Position numbers and translations under genes: made by a program. This document shows, piece after piece, positions 11,016-23,155 of a DNA stretch of 64,000 bases. The DNA is from Artemia franciscana (Eukaryota > Arthropoda > Branchiopoda > Anostraca > Artemiidae). The stretch spans positions 40,085,076-40,149,075 of the forward strand of contig NC_088863.1 of NCBI RefSeq assembly GCF_032884065.1. The letters run 5' to 3'. Under the pieces are notes generated by a model. The model was not told the origin of the DNA. It saw nothing but the letters and a program-made list of their open reading frames with translations, and did not search any database. Numbering within the stretch: the stretch's first letter is position 1; each line of letters opens with the position of its first letter.

Positions 11016-12688
11016 ATTAAATAAAAAAACAAGCTTTTATCACTGTAAGTAAGGCGAGACATTAAAACTTAAAATGAACAGAAATTATTCTGTATATGAA
11101 AGGGGTTGTCCCCTCCTGAACGCCCCGCTCTTTACGCTAAAGTTTGACTCTCTCACAATTCTATTTTTTAAAACAATAAAAAACTTTAGCGTAAAGGGCG
11201 AAGCGTTGAGAAAGGGACAACCCCTTTCATATATGGAATAATTTCTGTTCGTTTTAAGTTTTAATTTCGCTCCTTACTTGCACTTAAAAAAACTTTTATT
11301 TTGTTTAATTTCTGAACGTTTTTGAATTAATATACGTTTTGATTTTAACTCACAGCACACGAATAATTAACAAAATTTGCATATTAATTTTTTTTCGGCT
11401 AAATGGCTTTCTCTTAGTTTTGATCGGACGATTTTGATAAAAAAGAGGGGGTGGGAGAGGATTTCCAATTTTCGGTTACTTAAAAAGGCAACTAGAACTT
11501 TTATTTTTTTGCGAAAGTTTTTATTAGGAATAAATACACATAACTTACGAATTATCCTATGTAACGAACTTCTATATTTGTCTATTTTTATTACGTATAT
11601 GAGGGGGTTCACCCCCTCGTCAATACCTCACTCTTTAAACTAAAGCTTTAATTTTGTCCCATTTATTTAAGAATGACCCCTGAATCACAAAGGCCGTAGA
11701 ATAAATAGTTGAAATTACTAAAAATACTTCAGCTTAAAGAGCAAGGAATTGTGGAAGAGAAGAACCCTCTTATATGCGTAATAATTTCTGTTCGTTTTAG
11801 GTTTTAATGCTGCTCCTTATTTCCAGCTAAAAAAAAAATCTCATTGTTTTTTTTTTAGCAATGCTAGAAAATCCAGCGACCCCTTCACGGAAATTCGCTT
11901 CCCTTATTATAAATTCCTCCATGGAAAGATCCTCCGACGTAACCCCCAATACCCCTCCCTCAACGCGAAAAACCCCTGAAAATGTCTGGAGACTTCCCAA
12001 TAACCATTACTATATGTAAACAATTGTCAAGATTTGTAACTTGCAGCCCCTCCCCTGGGGACTGTGGGGGATTAAGTCGTCCCAAAAACACATAATTATT
12101 AGGTTTTTCGACTATGCTGAACAAAATGGCTATCTCATAATTTTGATCCCGTGAATTTGAGAAAAAAAATGATGGTGGGAGGGAGCCTAGGTGGCCTCCA
12201 ATTTTTTGGTCACCTAAAAAGGGCACTAGAACTTTTAATTTCCGTTAGAATGAGCCCTTTCGTGATACTCTAGGACCACTGGGTCGATACGATCATCCCT
12301 GGGAAAAAAGAAAAAGAAAAAAAAATAAACATGCTTCAGTGATCTGTATTCTGGCAAAAATACACAATTCCACATTTTTGTAGATAGAAGCTTGAAACTT
12401 CTACAGTAGGGTTCTCTGATACGCTAAATCCGATGGTAAGATTTTCGTTAAGATTCTATTACTTTTAGGGGATGTCACCATCTATTTCTAAAATGAGGTA
12501 AATTTTTTCAGGCTCGTAACTTTTGATGGGTAATATTATACTTGATGACGCTTATATATTTGAAATTAGCATAAGAATTCAAGTCCTTTGACGTAACCAT
12601 TGATACCAAAATTTCATTTTTTTAGATTTTCGGTTACTATTGAGCCGGGCTACTCCTTACTATAGTTCGTTACCACGAAATGTTTGAT
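11016..12688 (+). mobile_element. Dispersed element A, near full-length copy 1
   Basis: It begins 'attaaataaaaaaa', followed by a long hairpin with arms about 11050-11148 and 11181-11277. The middle contains two related modules, each with an 'aatggct' to 'aaaaaggcaactagaacttt' type segment (about 11400-11500 and 12125-12235). The 3' end carries 'agccgggctactccttac' and a short hairpin near 12660. No intact protein is encoded; open frames inside, such as 11377-11643 and 11960-12226, recur as non-coding sequence in other copies. It is probably a non-autonomous DNA element. Confidence 0.85.
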
Positions 12689-12689
12689 A

Positions 12690-13194
12690 GGTAAAGTAGA
12701 AATTACGTTACAGATTTTTCTTTTGTTTTATATAAATCTCGTGGTGTCGTTTGTGTTAAAAAAAATATAATACACATATTTTGACCGCAATGTTTTCTTT
12801 GCTCTTTACTCTTATATTTTTTCGCCAAAGAAATTGAATTTTATAATCCCAGTCATAATAATCATCGTGTTCCAATGGGTCAACAATTTAATGTGTATTT
12901 ACGATTTACGGGAGACTATTTGCTGCTGTCAAAATCTTTATAATTTCTAAGGAGAGGTGTAGGTAGTTTTCTGTCCACAATACACGACTGCAGGTTTTAC
13001 TTACAAAGAAGAAGGCAAAACACATCGCCATACAACTGATATTGAGCACAATTGACTGCATGATAGTTCGTCAGTCTGTTGACTCACAACTCTTCATTCC
13101 TACAACCATTTTAAAAAGGTTATAGTGAATATTGCCTTTTACACAATTAATTTAAAAAAAAACTTTTTCCGCAAAAGAAGTTTTCCAAAGGAAT
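12690..13194. other. No recognised feature
   Basis: AT-rich sequence between two repeats. No gene or RNA could be recognised. Confidence 0.4.
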
Positions 13195-13800
13195 GAAATG
13201 GCCTACATTAAACAAAAGATGAGCAGCAAGGTGAGTCAAATAACATTTCAAGCGTAAAACAACTCTTAACCACTATCAATAAATAAATAAAACCCAAAAC
13301 GAGCAGAAACTAGGAAGAGTAGGGCAGACATCCCCCAACTTTTTAAGACGAAAACATAATTTGTACTTTACTGCAAAGAATCATTACTCATGAGCTCATC
13401 TCATGAGCTCAAGCATAAGTCATAAAAACAAAGAAACAAAATTCTTGTCATAACCAAATTACTGAGAAAACAAATGAACGTGGATTGACAGTTTAATATA
13501 TATACCGATATTCATTCCTGAAAAGTCTTGATAATTTTTAATTTATTGAAGTTAAAAAAGAGAAAATAATTAACATATATTGGTTTTCAGTAAAGGGCAA
13601 ATTATATTCTCGTCTTTAAAAGGAAAGGGGCGTCCGCCTTGCTACTCTTAGTTTCTGCTCATTTGGAGTTTGACTCGGTTATTTATTGTAAATTCTGTTT
13701 GATTTGGGTTTCATTTATTTATCGATGGTGATTTACGGTAGCTTTACGCATGAAAATTATTTGATTTAATAATGCTCATCTTTGGTTTAATATTTGGTTT
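13195..13800. mobile_element. Family B foldback, second copy
   Basis: The left arm (13195-13380) and right arm (13588-13800) are inverted relatives. The left reads 'aaacccaaaacgagcagaaa' and the right carries its inverse around 13655-13700. Inner parts also pair ('cttttaaagacg' type at 13345 and 13610). About 210 bases separate the arms. Confidence 0.7.
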
Positions 13801-13951
13801 AGGGTAGTTGCCAAACTCTTGTTTATATTATTTCTATGCAATTTAAGCTTATTTTAGTATACACTTGAAGGTCTACTCGTTTTAGGATTTATCTATTAAC
13901 CAATTTAAGTATCTGTTATCTTCATGTTTGATGTTACTGTTTATTTTAATT

Positions 13952-14267
13952 TCTGTACCATTTTGGATTTCATTTATTTATTTTTTGATTGTAATTTCTG
14001 ACCATTCTAAGTTTGAATTATTATAGGACTTTATTTTTGCTACTCTTAAGCTTTAATATGAATCTTTACTTTTCTTTGAATAACTTTTTTGCGGCGTTTT
14101 TTCTTAAATTAATTAATAAAAATTTACCTAAAACAATTTTTCAAAGAAAAGTAAAGAGCCATATTGAGCTTGAGACCAGCAGAAATAAAAGCCTGTAATA
14201 ATTAAAACTCAAAACTACCAGAAGTTACTACAAAAGAATAAATGAAACCTAAAATGAAGAGAAACTA
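13952..14267. mobile_element. Third family B foldback with a short loop
   Basis: The left arm 13952-14098 and right arm 14126-14267 are inverted relatives with a ~27-base loop. Paired marks are 'tctttacttttctttgaa' and 'ttcaaagaaaagtaaaga'. The 61-codon frame at 14013-14198 runs through the hairpin and is not a gene. Confidence 0.7.
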
Positions 14268-14281
14268 GACCTCCGTTGCCT

Positions 14282-14376
14282 GTGCAACGGGAAGTGTTGC
14301 AGCAACTGTGCCCTGTTCCTTAGGGCACAGTTGCGGAGCAACACGTGCAACTGTGCCCTACGGGACACAGTTGCTA
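14282..14376. repeat. Cluster of short GC-rich palindromes around gcaactgtgccc
   Basis: 'gcaactgtgccct' is followed by its inverse 'agggcacagttgc', then again 'gcaactgtgccct' and a variant inverse 'gggacacagttgc'. Flanking 'gttgcagcaac' and 'gttgcggagcaac' also pair. The cluster is GC-rich in an AT-rich region. A related 'gtgttgctccgcaacac' hairpin occurs near 15170. Confidence 0.75.
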
Positions 14377-14379
14377 TTT

Positions 14380-15240
14380 CCGGGAAATCTGAAAGAGATA
14401 CGGAAATAACGTCTTATAGTTTTCTGCTTAACTTTTGATGGTCTAAACTAGGAAAATATAAAACAAACCAAATTCACCAAAAAATTTAAATTGCCCCGAG
14501 GGCATGACAAAACTTCCAAATAGAAAAAACCAAAGAAGGAATTTTATTTCGGAGAAACTATTGTAAGCTCCAATTGTTAGGAGATCGAGACCTGTCGAAC
14601 CGCGTTGGAAAAAAAAATTCTAGCTGGTCGAGAACAGAAGTTACCTCTAGAACGTCGAAACTTCGGAAATTATTTCTTAGAGAACGAAGCAACTTGGTAT
14701 ATAGAACACTTCACTTCTTCTTGCATACTTTTCATAGCACTACTCGATAAAAATATAAGAAACATCAAAATCGAAAATTTGAGAAAATTCCAAAAAAAAT
14801 CGGAACGAGATGGACTTTTCCGGAATTATTTCCGGGAAATCTGTAAGAGCTACGGAATTTTGTGCTCCGGTTCTCGAAGAGACAAATGAAAGTTCTACAT
14901 GAGTTCAGCATAACTGTATTTCTAACAAGTTTATTTCCGAAGCTAGGGTCGTCTTAACTTGACGCCAAACATCGAACGCACAGTTTCTAAGAAAAAAACC
15001 GTTTTATTTTTTTTTATGGAAAACTGTTAGAAATTTTAGGAACTTCTCTGGAACTTTTTTACTCTGTTTCACGTTTCCCTTCCCTCTGAAAAATCTCAAA
15101 TTTTTAACTCTTACCACTTCGGAGCTACACGGTGAAAAAAAAAAAAAAAAAAAACTACGAAAGCAGTAGTGTTGCTCCGCAACACAATTAAAAGAAACAA
15201 TCGTATCAGCCATAAAGATAACATATGCTTATATATATGA
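14380..15240. repeat. Segment with repeated ttccgggaaatctg and a 94-codon open frame of unknown value
   Basis: 'tttccgggaaatctg' followed by 'aagag' and 'acgga' occurs near 14377 and near 14817, so the ends are direct repeats. Between them lies a 94-codon plus frame (14605-14889) starting MEKKILAGREQKLPLERR. It has no domain I recognise and may be part of a repeat. A long A run (about 15136-15154) and a palindrome near 15170 follow. Confidence 0.35.
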
Positions 15241-16886
15241 ATAAATATAAAATTCATTTTTTATTGTACAGGAACTTGAAAATTCTGCTCCAAGCTTCTA
15301 AGATAGCTTGAATCTGGGGGGGGGGGGGGGGTATTTATCACCGTCCCCCACTTGTTTTCCGACTTTTGCATAGATTATGCGAAAAATCTTCTTATATATT
15401 TTTATGGGTAACTTTAACATTAATAAATTTCACTTATTTAAAATCATAAAAGAAAGATTCTAGAATTGTTTTAAATCCATATAGATCTTGATATATTCAC
15501 ACAGAAATTGTATTTAATAAAGTTTTAGATACTTATTTCATGTAGAATTCAAGCAGCCTTTTTTTTTCATAGACACTGTCAGGAATTTTTCCCAGAGGGT
15601 CAAGAGCTACGAGGATTTTTTTTAGCTTTTTTTTAACAGTTCTGCATTAAAGGAATGGTCAAGAATGCATACAAGTAATGTTAATGCCACAAATACTGAT
15701 ACTTAAATACATTTTTGTTTTTTATCGAGTGTAAAGACAAGGCTTTGGCTCCGAGAAGAATGACTGGAGACAACCAATATTTAATGACGCTACCCTTTCA
15801 TACAATATAGATTAACCCTTTTTAAGTATTCTTTGATAACAAATTCCATCTTTCGCTTCGTCTTCTTAATTAATTATCTCGAATAACCCAGATAGATTTT
15901 TCTGAAGTATTTCCGAGGACGAGGCAAAATTGAAACAAAGTTAGTTAAATCACGTTAACAATTTTGTCCAAAAAATAATGAGAACTGTCAAAATGCAAAC
16001 AAAACGATTTCTAGGTTGAAGTGACCCTGTCTTTTGGCATCGTTGGGGTTAGCCTTCTCTATATAATCCATGAATGCCCTTCCCTGATACAGTATTTAAT
16101 ATAACTCATTAGAGAGGAAATACTAAAATAATGCAGATATTTCGCCTGTATCCAAACTAGGCGTCCTCGGCACAAGATAAAAAAAAAACACTAAACTAAA
16201 AACAAATATAACCACCAGCAATAATAATAAATACAATTGTCGCTACTGATCCACGTAGGGAAAAGAAGCTATTAGAGTTACTTCAATAAGAACATCAAAA
16301 CAACTGAAGTTGCTTTGACAAGCAACTGAAGTTGCTTGAAGTTACCTTCGAAGCACTTACACGTGGAGACTTGAACATTAAAGGCTCACCGAAGGCATTT
16401 TGGGTCTTATTGCTGTTTAGTGTCACAGATATACGTACATCCCTTAAACTAAAAAATAACATATTTTATTAAGCTTTCAGGTGAGCTTTTACTTTCTATT
16501 GGCGGCAACCATTTAAAAGTAATTACCTTCCCCGATAGAATATGACAATACAAAAACAGCAAAATATCAAATGATTTCAAAATGAAAACAGATTCAGGTG
16601 ATAAAATACAATATCAAAAACTTAATCTACAGGCTTTTAACTATTATTCTGACTTTTTAGGGTGCTTTTAGTCCTCAGTAATTTAGTCTGAAATTCCATT
16701 GTATGCAACTAGATCAGAAACTACACAAAACGATAGTATATGTTAATGCGTCTTTAGTGACATTACAAAAAAAATCTAGAGGGAATGTTTATGAAATTAT
16801 TGAGCAAAAGCTTCAACTATTTAACAGAAAACAGTTTTACCACCTCTAGTTTCCATTTTCCCAAGACCCAAATACTCTTAGCGAGC
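15240..16886. other. No recognised gene; contains a G homopolymer
   Basis: A run of about 17 G lies near 15316-15332. Near 16300-16345 'gcaactgaagttgctt' occurs as a short palindrome. Otherwise I see only AT-rich sequence. Confidence 0.4.
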
Positions 16887-16894
16887 CTTTAGAT

Positions 16895-17784
16895 CCGTGA
16901 TTCCCAGCGTGGGGCACAGGCCCTACCGGTGAAACATGGTAATATTTTGTTGGGTCATGGGCGAGACGTACACCCTTTTGCTGACTATACTTTAGAGCCT
17001 TAATTTTGAAGAAAAGATTTTTCAAATGAATGACATCATATCCATATGTCACATTCAATGTTATCTTTTTTAAAGTGGGTTCAAATACAAAGGAAATAAA
17101 GCTATTAATTGAAATGAAGGCTCATATTTTGCCACTGGGCCAAAGAAGTAAGATTATTGGGAGGGAAAGGTCTAAGGCTGGTCCATATTTTTGTCTTACG
17201 CGTGGAGGTTTCAATGAAAGTGTCTTTCACTTGATGGGTGAATGTGAAGAACTGAATGATTGGAGGATTAAAGTGTCTGATAAGGAACATTTTGATTTTG
17301 AGTCGCTGCTGATAGTGAGTGTGGATGTAGGATTTAACAGTGCAAGAATTTTGGCACGATTCTTCCGTCTCGCGATGGATCATATAGCTAGGTTTCTGTA
17401 GGATTATGTTTGGATTTTTGCAATTTCTGTGTAATTGCTGTTTGTTTTATACACTTTTACATGGCCTATGGTGTTTAAGCGCAAATAAATTCTATTCTAT
17501 TATACATTTAAATAGCAAAAAATATACATAATAGCATTGCAATACAGTGATGCATTGTATAAAAGGCGTTTTATGCAAACAATACGTTTCATTAACATTC
17601 AGTATGCTTTGAGGACGACCAAAAAAAAGAAAAAACACACAAAGTTTATGCCCTTTTAAAGGTTCCTTCAGATGAATACATGTACGATTTTGAACAACAA
17701 AACTCAAATATCACTGGGAGTGGGGCATCAGGATTTTTGAAATGCCTACGTAGGGTAGGGCCTGAAATTGGTTGAGGGCCACTA
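16895..17784. mobile_element. Possible hAT-like relic interrupted by a LINE tail
   Basis: The left end reads 'cgtgattcccagcgtggggc'. The right end, in reverse complement, reads 'tagtggccctcaacc'. Both resemble hAT-type termini (CAGTGNTTCCCA). Flanking 8-mers 'ctttagat' and 'ctttaaag' match at six of eight positions, consistent with an old 8 bp target duplication. No transposase is visible; the interior contains the LINE remnant at 17085-17505. Confidence 0.35.
17085..17505 (+). mobile_element. 3' end of a non-LTR retrotransposon (LINE) with A+T-rich tail
   Basis: The frame ending at 17401 reads KAHILPLGQR, then CLTRGGFNESVFHLMGECEEL and a terminal ARILARFFRLAMDHIARFL-like helix. This layout (Cys, ESVFHL, Cys, then a basic-hydrophobic end) is typical of the C-terminal zinc-binding tail of LINE ORF2 proteins; one expected cysteine is replaced. 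After the stop comes a short 3' UTR, AATAAA at about 17484 and a 'ttctattctatta' tail, as in many 5'-truncated LINEs. The 5' part is absent. Minus-strand frames over it are shadows. Confidence 0.65.
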
Positions 17785-18020
17785 CTTTAAAGCGATAATT
17801 TCAAATTTCAATAAACAAGCTATAAACGTGTAACTACAACAAGAAAATCCAGGATTCACCGAATCGCTCTAATTCCTTACATGGCAGCAGCCTACTTCCA
17901 TGAGTTTTTTGTTTATTGTCTTAACAGATAATTATCGAGTTTTTCATCAACTGGTCTCTGAACCGTCTCGTACCAAAAATAAAAGTATTACCGACAATGT
18001 ATAGTTCAACCTTAGTTTCG

Positions 18021-19762
18021 ATTAAATAAAAAAAACTAATTTTTTTAGCTGAAAGTAAGGAGCGACATTAAAACTTAAAACGAACAGAAATTACTCCATA
18101 TATGAAATGGGTTGTCCCCTCCGCAATCCCTCGCTCTTTACGCTAAAGCTTTTAATTGTTTTAAAAAGTAGAATTGTGGCAAAGAGTCAAACTTTAGCGT
18201 AAAGAGCGAGGGAGTGCGGAGGGGACAATCCATTTCATATACGGAGTAATTTCTGTTCGTTTTAAGTTTTAATGTCGCTCCTTACTTTCAGCTAAAAAAA
18301 TTAGTTTTTTTTATTTAACTTCTGAACGTTTTTGAATTAATGCATGTTTGGTTTTGGCTCTCCGCACATAAATTATTAAAATAGAATTTGTATATTAATT
18401 CTTTTTTGGCTAAATGGCTTTCTCTTAGTTTTGATCAGACGATTTTGAGAAATAAGGGGTGGAGAAGGAGGCCTAGTTGCCCTCCAATTTTTCGGTTACT
18501 TAAAAAGGCAACTAGAACTTTTAATTTTTAACGAACGTTTTTATTAGTAAAAAATATACGTAACTTAAGAATTAACTTACGTAACAAACTTTCATAACCT
18601 TATATTTTTATTATGTATACGAGGGGGTTTGTACCCTCGTTAATGCCCCGCTCTTTACACATAAATCGTAAGTTTTGTCCCAATTCTTTAAGAATGACCC
18701 CTGAATCAGAAAGGCCGTAGAATAAATAGTTGAAATTACTAAAAATACTTTAGCATAAAGAACAAGGTATTTATCTCCTCCTAAATACCTCGCTCTTTAT
18801 GCTAAAGTATTATTAGAACCCCTCATATTCGTAATAATATCTGTTCGTTTTAAGTTTCAATGCTACTCCTTCCTTTCATTTGAAAAAAGTTTTCATGTTT
18901 ATTTTTCATTGTTTTCTTATAGAATGCTAGAAAATCCTGCGCCCTTTTCATTGAATTTTTCTTCCCCCATGACAGATTCCTCCAAGGAAAGATCCTCCAA
19001 CATAGCCCCCTCTCCTCAGCCCCACCCTCCAAACAAAATAAAATCCCCCTGAAAACGTCTGTACACTTCCCAATAACCATTACTATATGTAAACACTGGT
19101 CAAAGTTTGTAACTTGCAGCCCCTCCCCCAGGGATTGTGGGGGAGTAAGTCATCCCCAAAGACATAGTTATTATGGTTTTCGACTATGCTGAACAAAATG
19201 GCTATCTCAAAATTTTGATCCGTTGACTTTGGGAAAAAATGAGCGTGGGAGGGGGCCTATATGCCCTCCAGGTTTTTGGTCACTTAAAAAGGGCACTAGA
19301 ACTTTTCATTTCCGTTAGAATGAGCCCTCTTGTGACATTCTAGGACCACTTGGTCGATACGATGTCCCCTGGGAACAAGAAAAAAAAACAAAAAAACAAA
19401 CAAATAAACACGCACCCGTGATTTGTCTTCTGGCAAAAAATACAAAATTCTACATTTTTGTAGATAAGAGCTTGAAACTTCTACAGTAGGGTTCTCTGAC
19501 ACGCTGAATCTGATGGTGTCATTTTCGTTAAGATCCTAAGACTTTTAGGGGGTGTTTTTCCCTATTTTCTTAAATAAGGCAAATTTCTTCAGGCTCGTAA
19601 CTTTTGATGGGTAAGACTAAACTTGATGAAACTTATATATTTAAAATCAGCATTAAAATGCGATTCTTTTGATGTAGCTATTGATAGCAAAATTCAATTT
19701 TTTAGAGTTTTGGTTACTATTGAGACGGGTCGCTCCTTAGTTCGTTACCAAGAACTGTTTGA
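18021..19762 (+). mobile_element. Dispersed element A, full-length copy 2 (reference copy)
   Basis: This is the best copy, 1742 bases. It opens 'attaaataaaaaaaacta', itself the outer part of a long hairpin: arms run about 18022-18148 and 18190-18318 around a ~40-base loop. 'gtaaggagcgac' (18055-18066) is repeated inverted as 'gtcgctcctta' (19729-19739) just inside the 3' end. The 3' end is 'agttcgttaccaagaactgt' then 'ttga'. 'actttagcgtaaagagcgag' type sequences recur three to four times in the first 800 bases. Two related modules lie at 18415-18530 and 19190-19320. No intact protein is present. Confidence 0.9.
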
Positions 19763-19869
19763 AAGCTCACACATCTCGCAAGTTTACTTTCTTCGATTTT
19801 TTTTTTACTTGATTCATATAAACGCTGAAATGGCCAGACAGAACCGGGAAAAATACGTCATATAAAATG

Positions 19870-20740
19870 AGTGAAGGAAGCAGGGTTCGGACAGGTCGGT
19901 TCGTTTCAAATTATAGGCTCTGTCCTATTTTTATAGGATTTCCCAGGCCCAAATATAGGCTAAATATAGGATTCGCTAAAAATATCTGTGGTAGATGGCG
20001 TGGGATGCCTGATCACATAAATTACCAAGTTTCATCCCGATCCCTCCAATCTAAGCGTTTTCCATGATTTCAGTCCCCCCAAATTCCCCTCAATGTCAAC
20101 AGATCCGGTCGGGATTTAAAATAAGAGCTTTGAGACCCGATATCCTTCTAAATATCAAATCTCATTGAGATCCGATCACCCGTTCGTAAGTTCAAAATAC
20201 CTAATTTTTTCTAATTTTTCAGAATCAACCCCCTCCTCCCAACTACCCCAAAGAGAGTAAATACGTTCTGGTTATGTCAATCATGTATCTAGGACTTGTG
20301 CTTATTTTTCCCATCAAGTTTCAGCCCAATCCCTCCACTCTAAGTGTTTTCCAAGATTTTTGGTTCCCCCCTCCAAACTCCCAATGTCACCAGATCCAGT
20401 CGGTATTTGAAATAACAGCTCTGAGACACGATATCCTCCCAAGCATCAAATTTCATTAAGATCTGATCAACCGTTCGTAAATTAAAAATACTTCTTTTTT
20501 CTTTTTTTTCTGAATTAACGGGCCCCAAACTCCCCCCCAGATGGTCAAATCGGGAAAATGACTATTTCTAATTTGATCTGGTCCAATTCTTGATACGCCT
20601 GCCAAATTTCATCGTCCTAGCTTACCTGGAAGTGCCTAAAGTAGCAAAACCAGGACCAAGAGACAGACAGACCGACAGAATTTGCGATTGCTATATGTCA
20701 CTTGGTTAATACCAAGTGCCATAAAAACACTATGCTACAA
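19870..20740 (+). repeat. Three-unit ~287 bp repeat ending in a perfect hairpin
   Basis: 'caagtttcatcccgatccct' at about 20025 is matched by similar sequence at about 20314 and 20600, giving a period near 287; the third unit is shortened. Units share 'tctaagcgttttcca', 'cagatccggtcgg', 'cgatatcct' and 'ccgttcgtaa' segments. The end carries 'gacagacagaccgacag' and then the perfect hairpin CACTTGG-TTAATA-CCAAGTG at 20699-20718. Frames here (19867, 20274, 20340) come from the repeat. It could be a non-autonomous element of unknown class. Confidence 0.7.
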
Positions 20741-22514
20741 TGAGATTAACCGAACAGAAGGGCCAAAGGATGATGAGGCGATAAACGATAAAAAGCTGAT
20801 TCCGACAATCTTCCATACAGGAGGGCCAACTTTGCACTTATATCAGGGATATCAAATTTACGAATTATCTTACCATTGCTATACCAAGGGGGGAGATAAA
20901 GTAAAAATTTACAATATCAGAAATAAAAAGTCCGAATCTGATTAACATCATTTTTCTTTAGAAGGTATAAAGACCAGATAGATAAAGGACAGGTTGATCA
21001 CAGAATGTAGCATATAGCCTACCCAGTGCACGTCTATTATACTTCCCTCGATTAGCAACTATCTTAGAATAGCCCATTTGAATAACTGGGCCGTATTCAC
21101 ATCAGCCAGCCAGCGTTCACCCAGGAAACACATAAGTCGCAAGAACTCCAGTCTCATTAAGCAGAGACTGCTAGCCTATATACTGATCTTTGCTCATTTC
21201 GGACAGGCCCAACATGACAAAAAACAAAACATAGGCTACTAAGTCAACACAACAGCATAGCCCAGGCAGAAGCAGCTTACTAAGCCCTACACAAAGCATT
21301 AGTTAAGTTCAAAAAGTTCAACAGTTGTGATTAATTATCAATCTACACCAAAAGGCAGAAAATTGCAAATCATGAGCAATGTTCTTAGTGCTCTTCAGCC
21401 GAAAATATAGGAATGATAGGATTTTAGCCACGATTTATGTCGGTTTTACAGAAAAGAATCGCTAATGTTCACTATAAAAAATGATCTGAAATCCCTCGTT
21501 ACCGAAGTTAAACCACGGATTATAAATCCACAATTTGCCCAAACTTCATCTAGTGGATTAGTTGTTAACCAAATGTATATAAGCTATTTTCAGTCGTCAA
21601 GAGAAATATATCAAAATCCCATAGAATATCGAATAACTGCAATGGTTCAAAAGGCGGAAGATAGAGGCAGTAAATAATTTTTATTTAATTACATTAAAAT
21701 ATGACAAACAAACCCAACTAAAACAAACTACAATGACCGAATTTCAAAGAAAAGCATTTCAAATAAGATATACTTAGACCAGGGAAAACTACAAAATAAC
21801 ATAGTGCTGCCGTTACAAACGGATTTTAATCTCATCCAAGATTCCGTATATAGCTTTTGCATTAAAACGAACAGTACAAACAAAAAAGATATAGTTGTGG
21901 TAAGAGATTATGGCCAAAAGGAATATTCCGCTTTATAATCTGAAAGGTGTTCAGTCACTCGAAAAGTCTTTAGGACCTTTATAGCGAGGTTTTTGAATTT
22001 TTTATGTTTTAAAATTATTTAGCACCAATAGGAAAAAAGGTTAATTAGTTTTGTCGCTTCGGAAAATCTGATGTTTCCTAACATACGGCGTGCGCGCAAC
22101 AACGGATATAAATACAAATCAGTGATAATCGGAAATTTATGACACTGACAGATATATCTTTTCAATTTGGTTTCCACTAATGTACGTAAATTGATACCAA
22201 GAAAGCAATCAAATAAACTAGTCGGAACACATAGCCTAGAGATACAGATTCTAAATTGGACACAAAAATAAAGCAAACACTCAACATTACAGTAAAGTAA
22301 CAGCACAAATGAAATCATAGCCTGTCTGAATCATTACCTTACGAATAAAATCATAGCGAAAATCGTTCCTAGTCGAATTATTAACACCGGTATCATAAGA
22401 CAGTTTGGGTCTTAATAGTAACACCAATATTTGTGGTTAAGGAAGTGTGAGGGCTAGGGGTTCCTTAGAACCATACCAAAAGTAAAAAAAACTGCAAAAA
22501 AAACTATAAAACTG

Positions 22515-22516
<2 letters not shown>
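20741..22516. other. No recognised gene
   Basis: Several short frames exist (20682-20945, 21465-21677, minus 22019-22318), but none shows a domain, and I see no splice-joined partner. A stretch near 21000-21250 is less AT-rich without being interpretable. Confidence 0.4.

Positions 22517-22572
<56 letters not shown>
22517..22572. repeat. (AT)28 microsatellite
   Basis: A perfect alternating AT run of 56 bases. Confidence 0.97.
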
Positions 22573-22576
<4 letters not shown>

Positions 22577-23020
22577 TTATAAACAGTTAGGATAAAAATA
22601 CCCCACTCAAAGAAAAACTGAAAACCCTTGAAGTTTTGATTTTGTAGGGGTTAGGGGTTGGCATCTTAGTGACCATCCAAGAGCCCCACAAAAACTGTTA
22701 AAATAAAAGTAATGGTGAAATGTGGAAACATTTTTACTACCTAAAAGCACAATTATATATAAAATAGCAGATACCTCCCTCCTAAAGTAAAAATAAAGAC
22801 AATTCCGGAGGTTTTGACTTTGCGCATCAGCATGCGTCATTAGGAGAAGTATTAGAGCAACCTTCCACAATCTGGTCAAGAATAAATCGACTACTCAAAA
22901 TAAAAATAGCATTCGGAACGCCATCACAAATTTAAGTCAAATTCGTTAGCAATGCTTACTAGCCCTGATGGCTCAATTGGTCAAATATTTGAAAGTTCTA
23001 TATTATCATTTTCCATTATT

Positions 23021-23155
23021 CTGTGGTGGCGCAGTGGGTTTGACCTTAGCTTGGTAATACGGGACCCAGAGATCGAATCATGCTGCAGTAATGCACTTCA
23101 GGGCCGACACAGGGACCTGAGTAGTCAAGAAGCGTCGTTAATCTGATACAATACA
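23021..23155 (+). mobile_element. tRNA-derived SINE with A and B boxes
   Basis: 'tggcgcagtgg' fits the RNA polymerase III A box consensus TRGYNNARNNG. 'gatcgaatc', about 45 bases on, fits the B box GWTCRANNC. The sequence between does not fold into a proper tRNA, and a ~70-base unrelated body follows, ending in an 'aatctgatacaatacaat' tail. This is the layout of a tRNA-derived SINE and not of a functional tRNA gene. Confidence 0.6.

Noticed and set aside
23021..23100. A functional tRNA gene
   Set aside because: A and B boxes are present, but stems do not form a proper cloverleaf and a SINE-like body follows.
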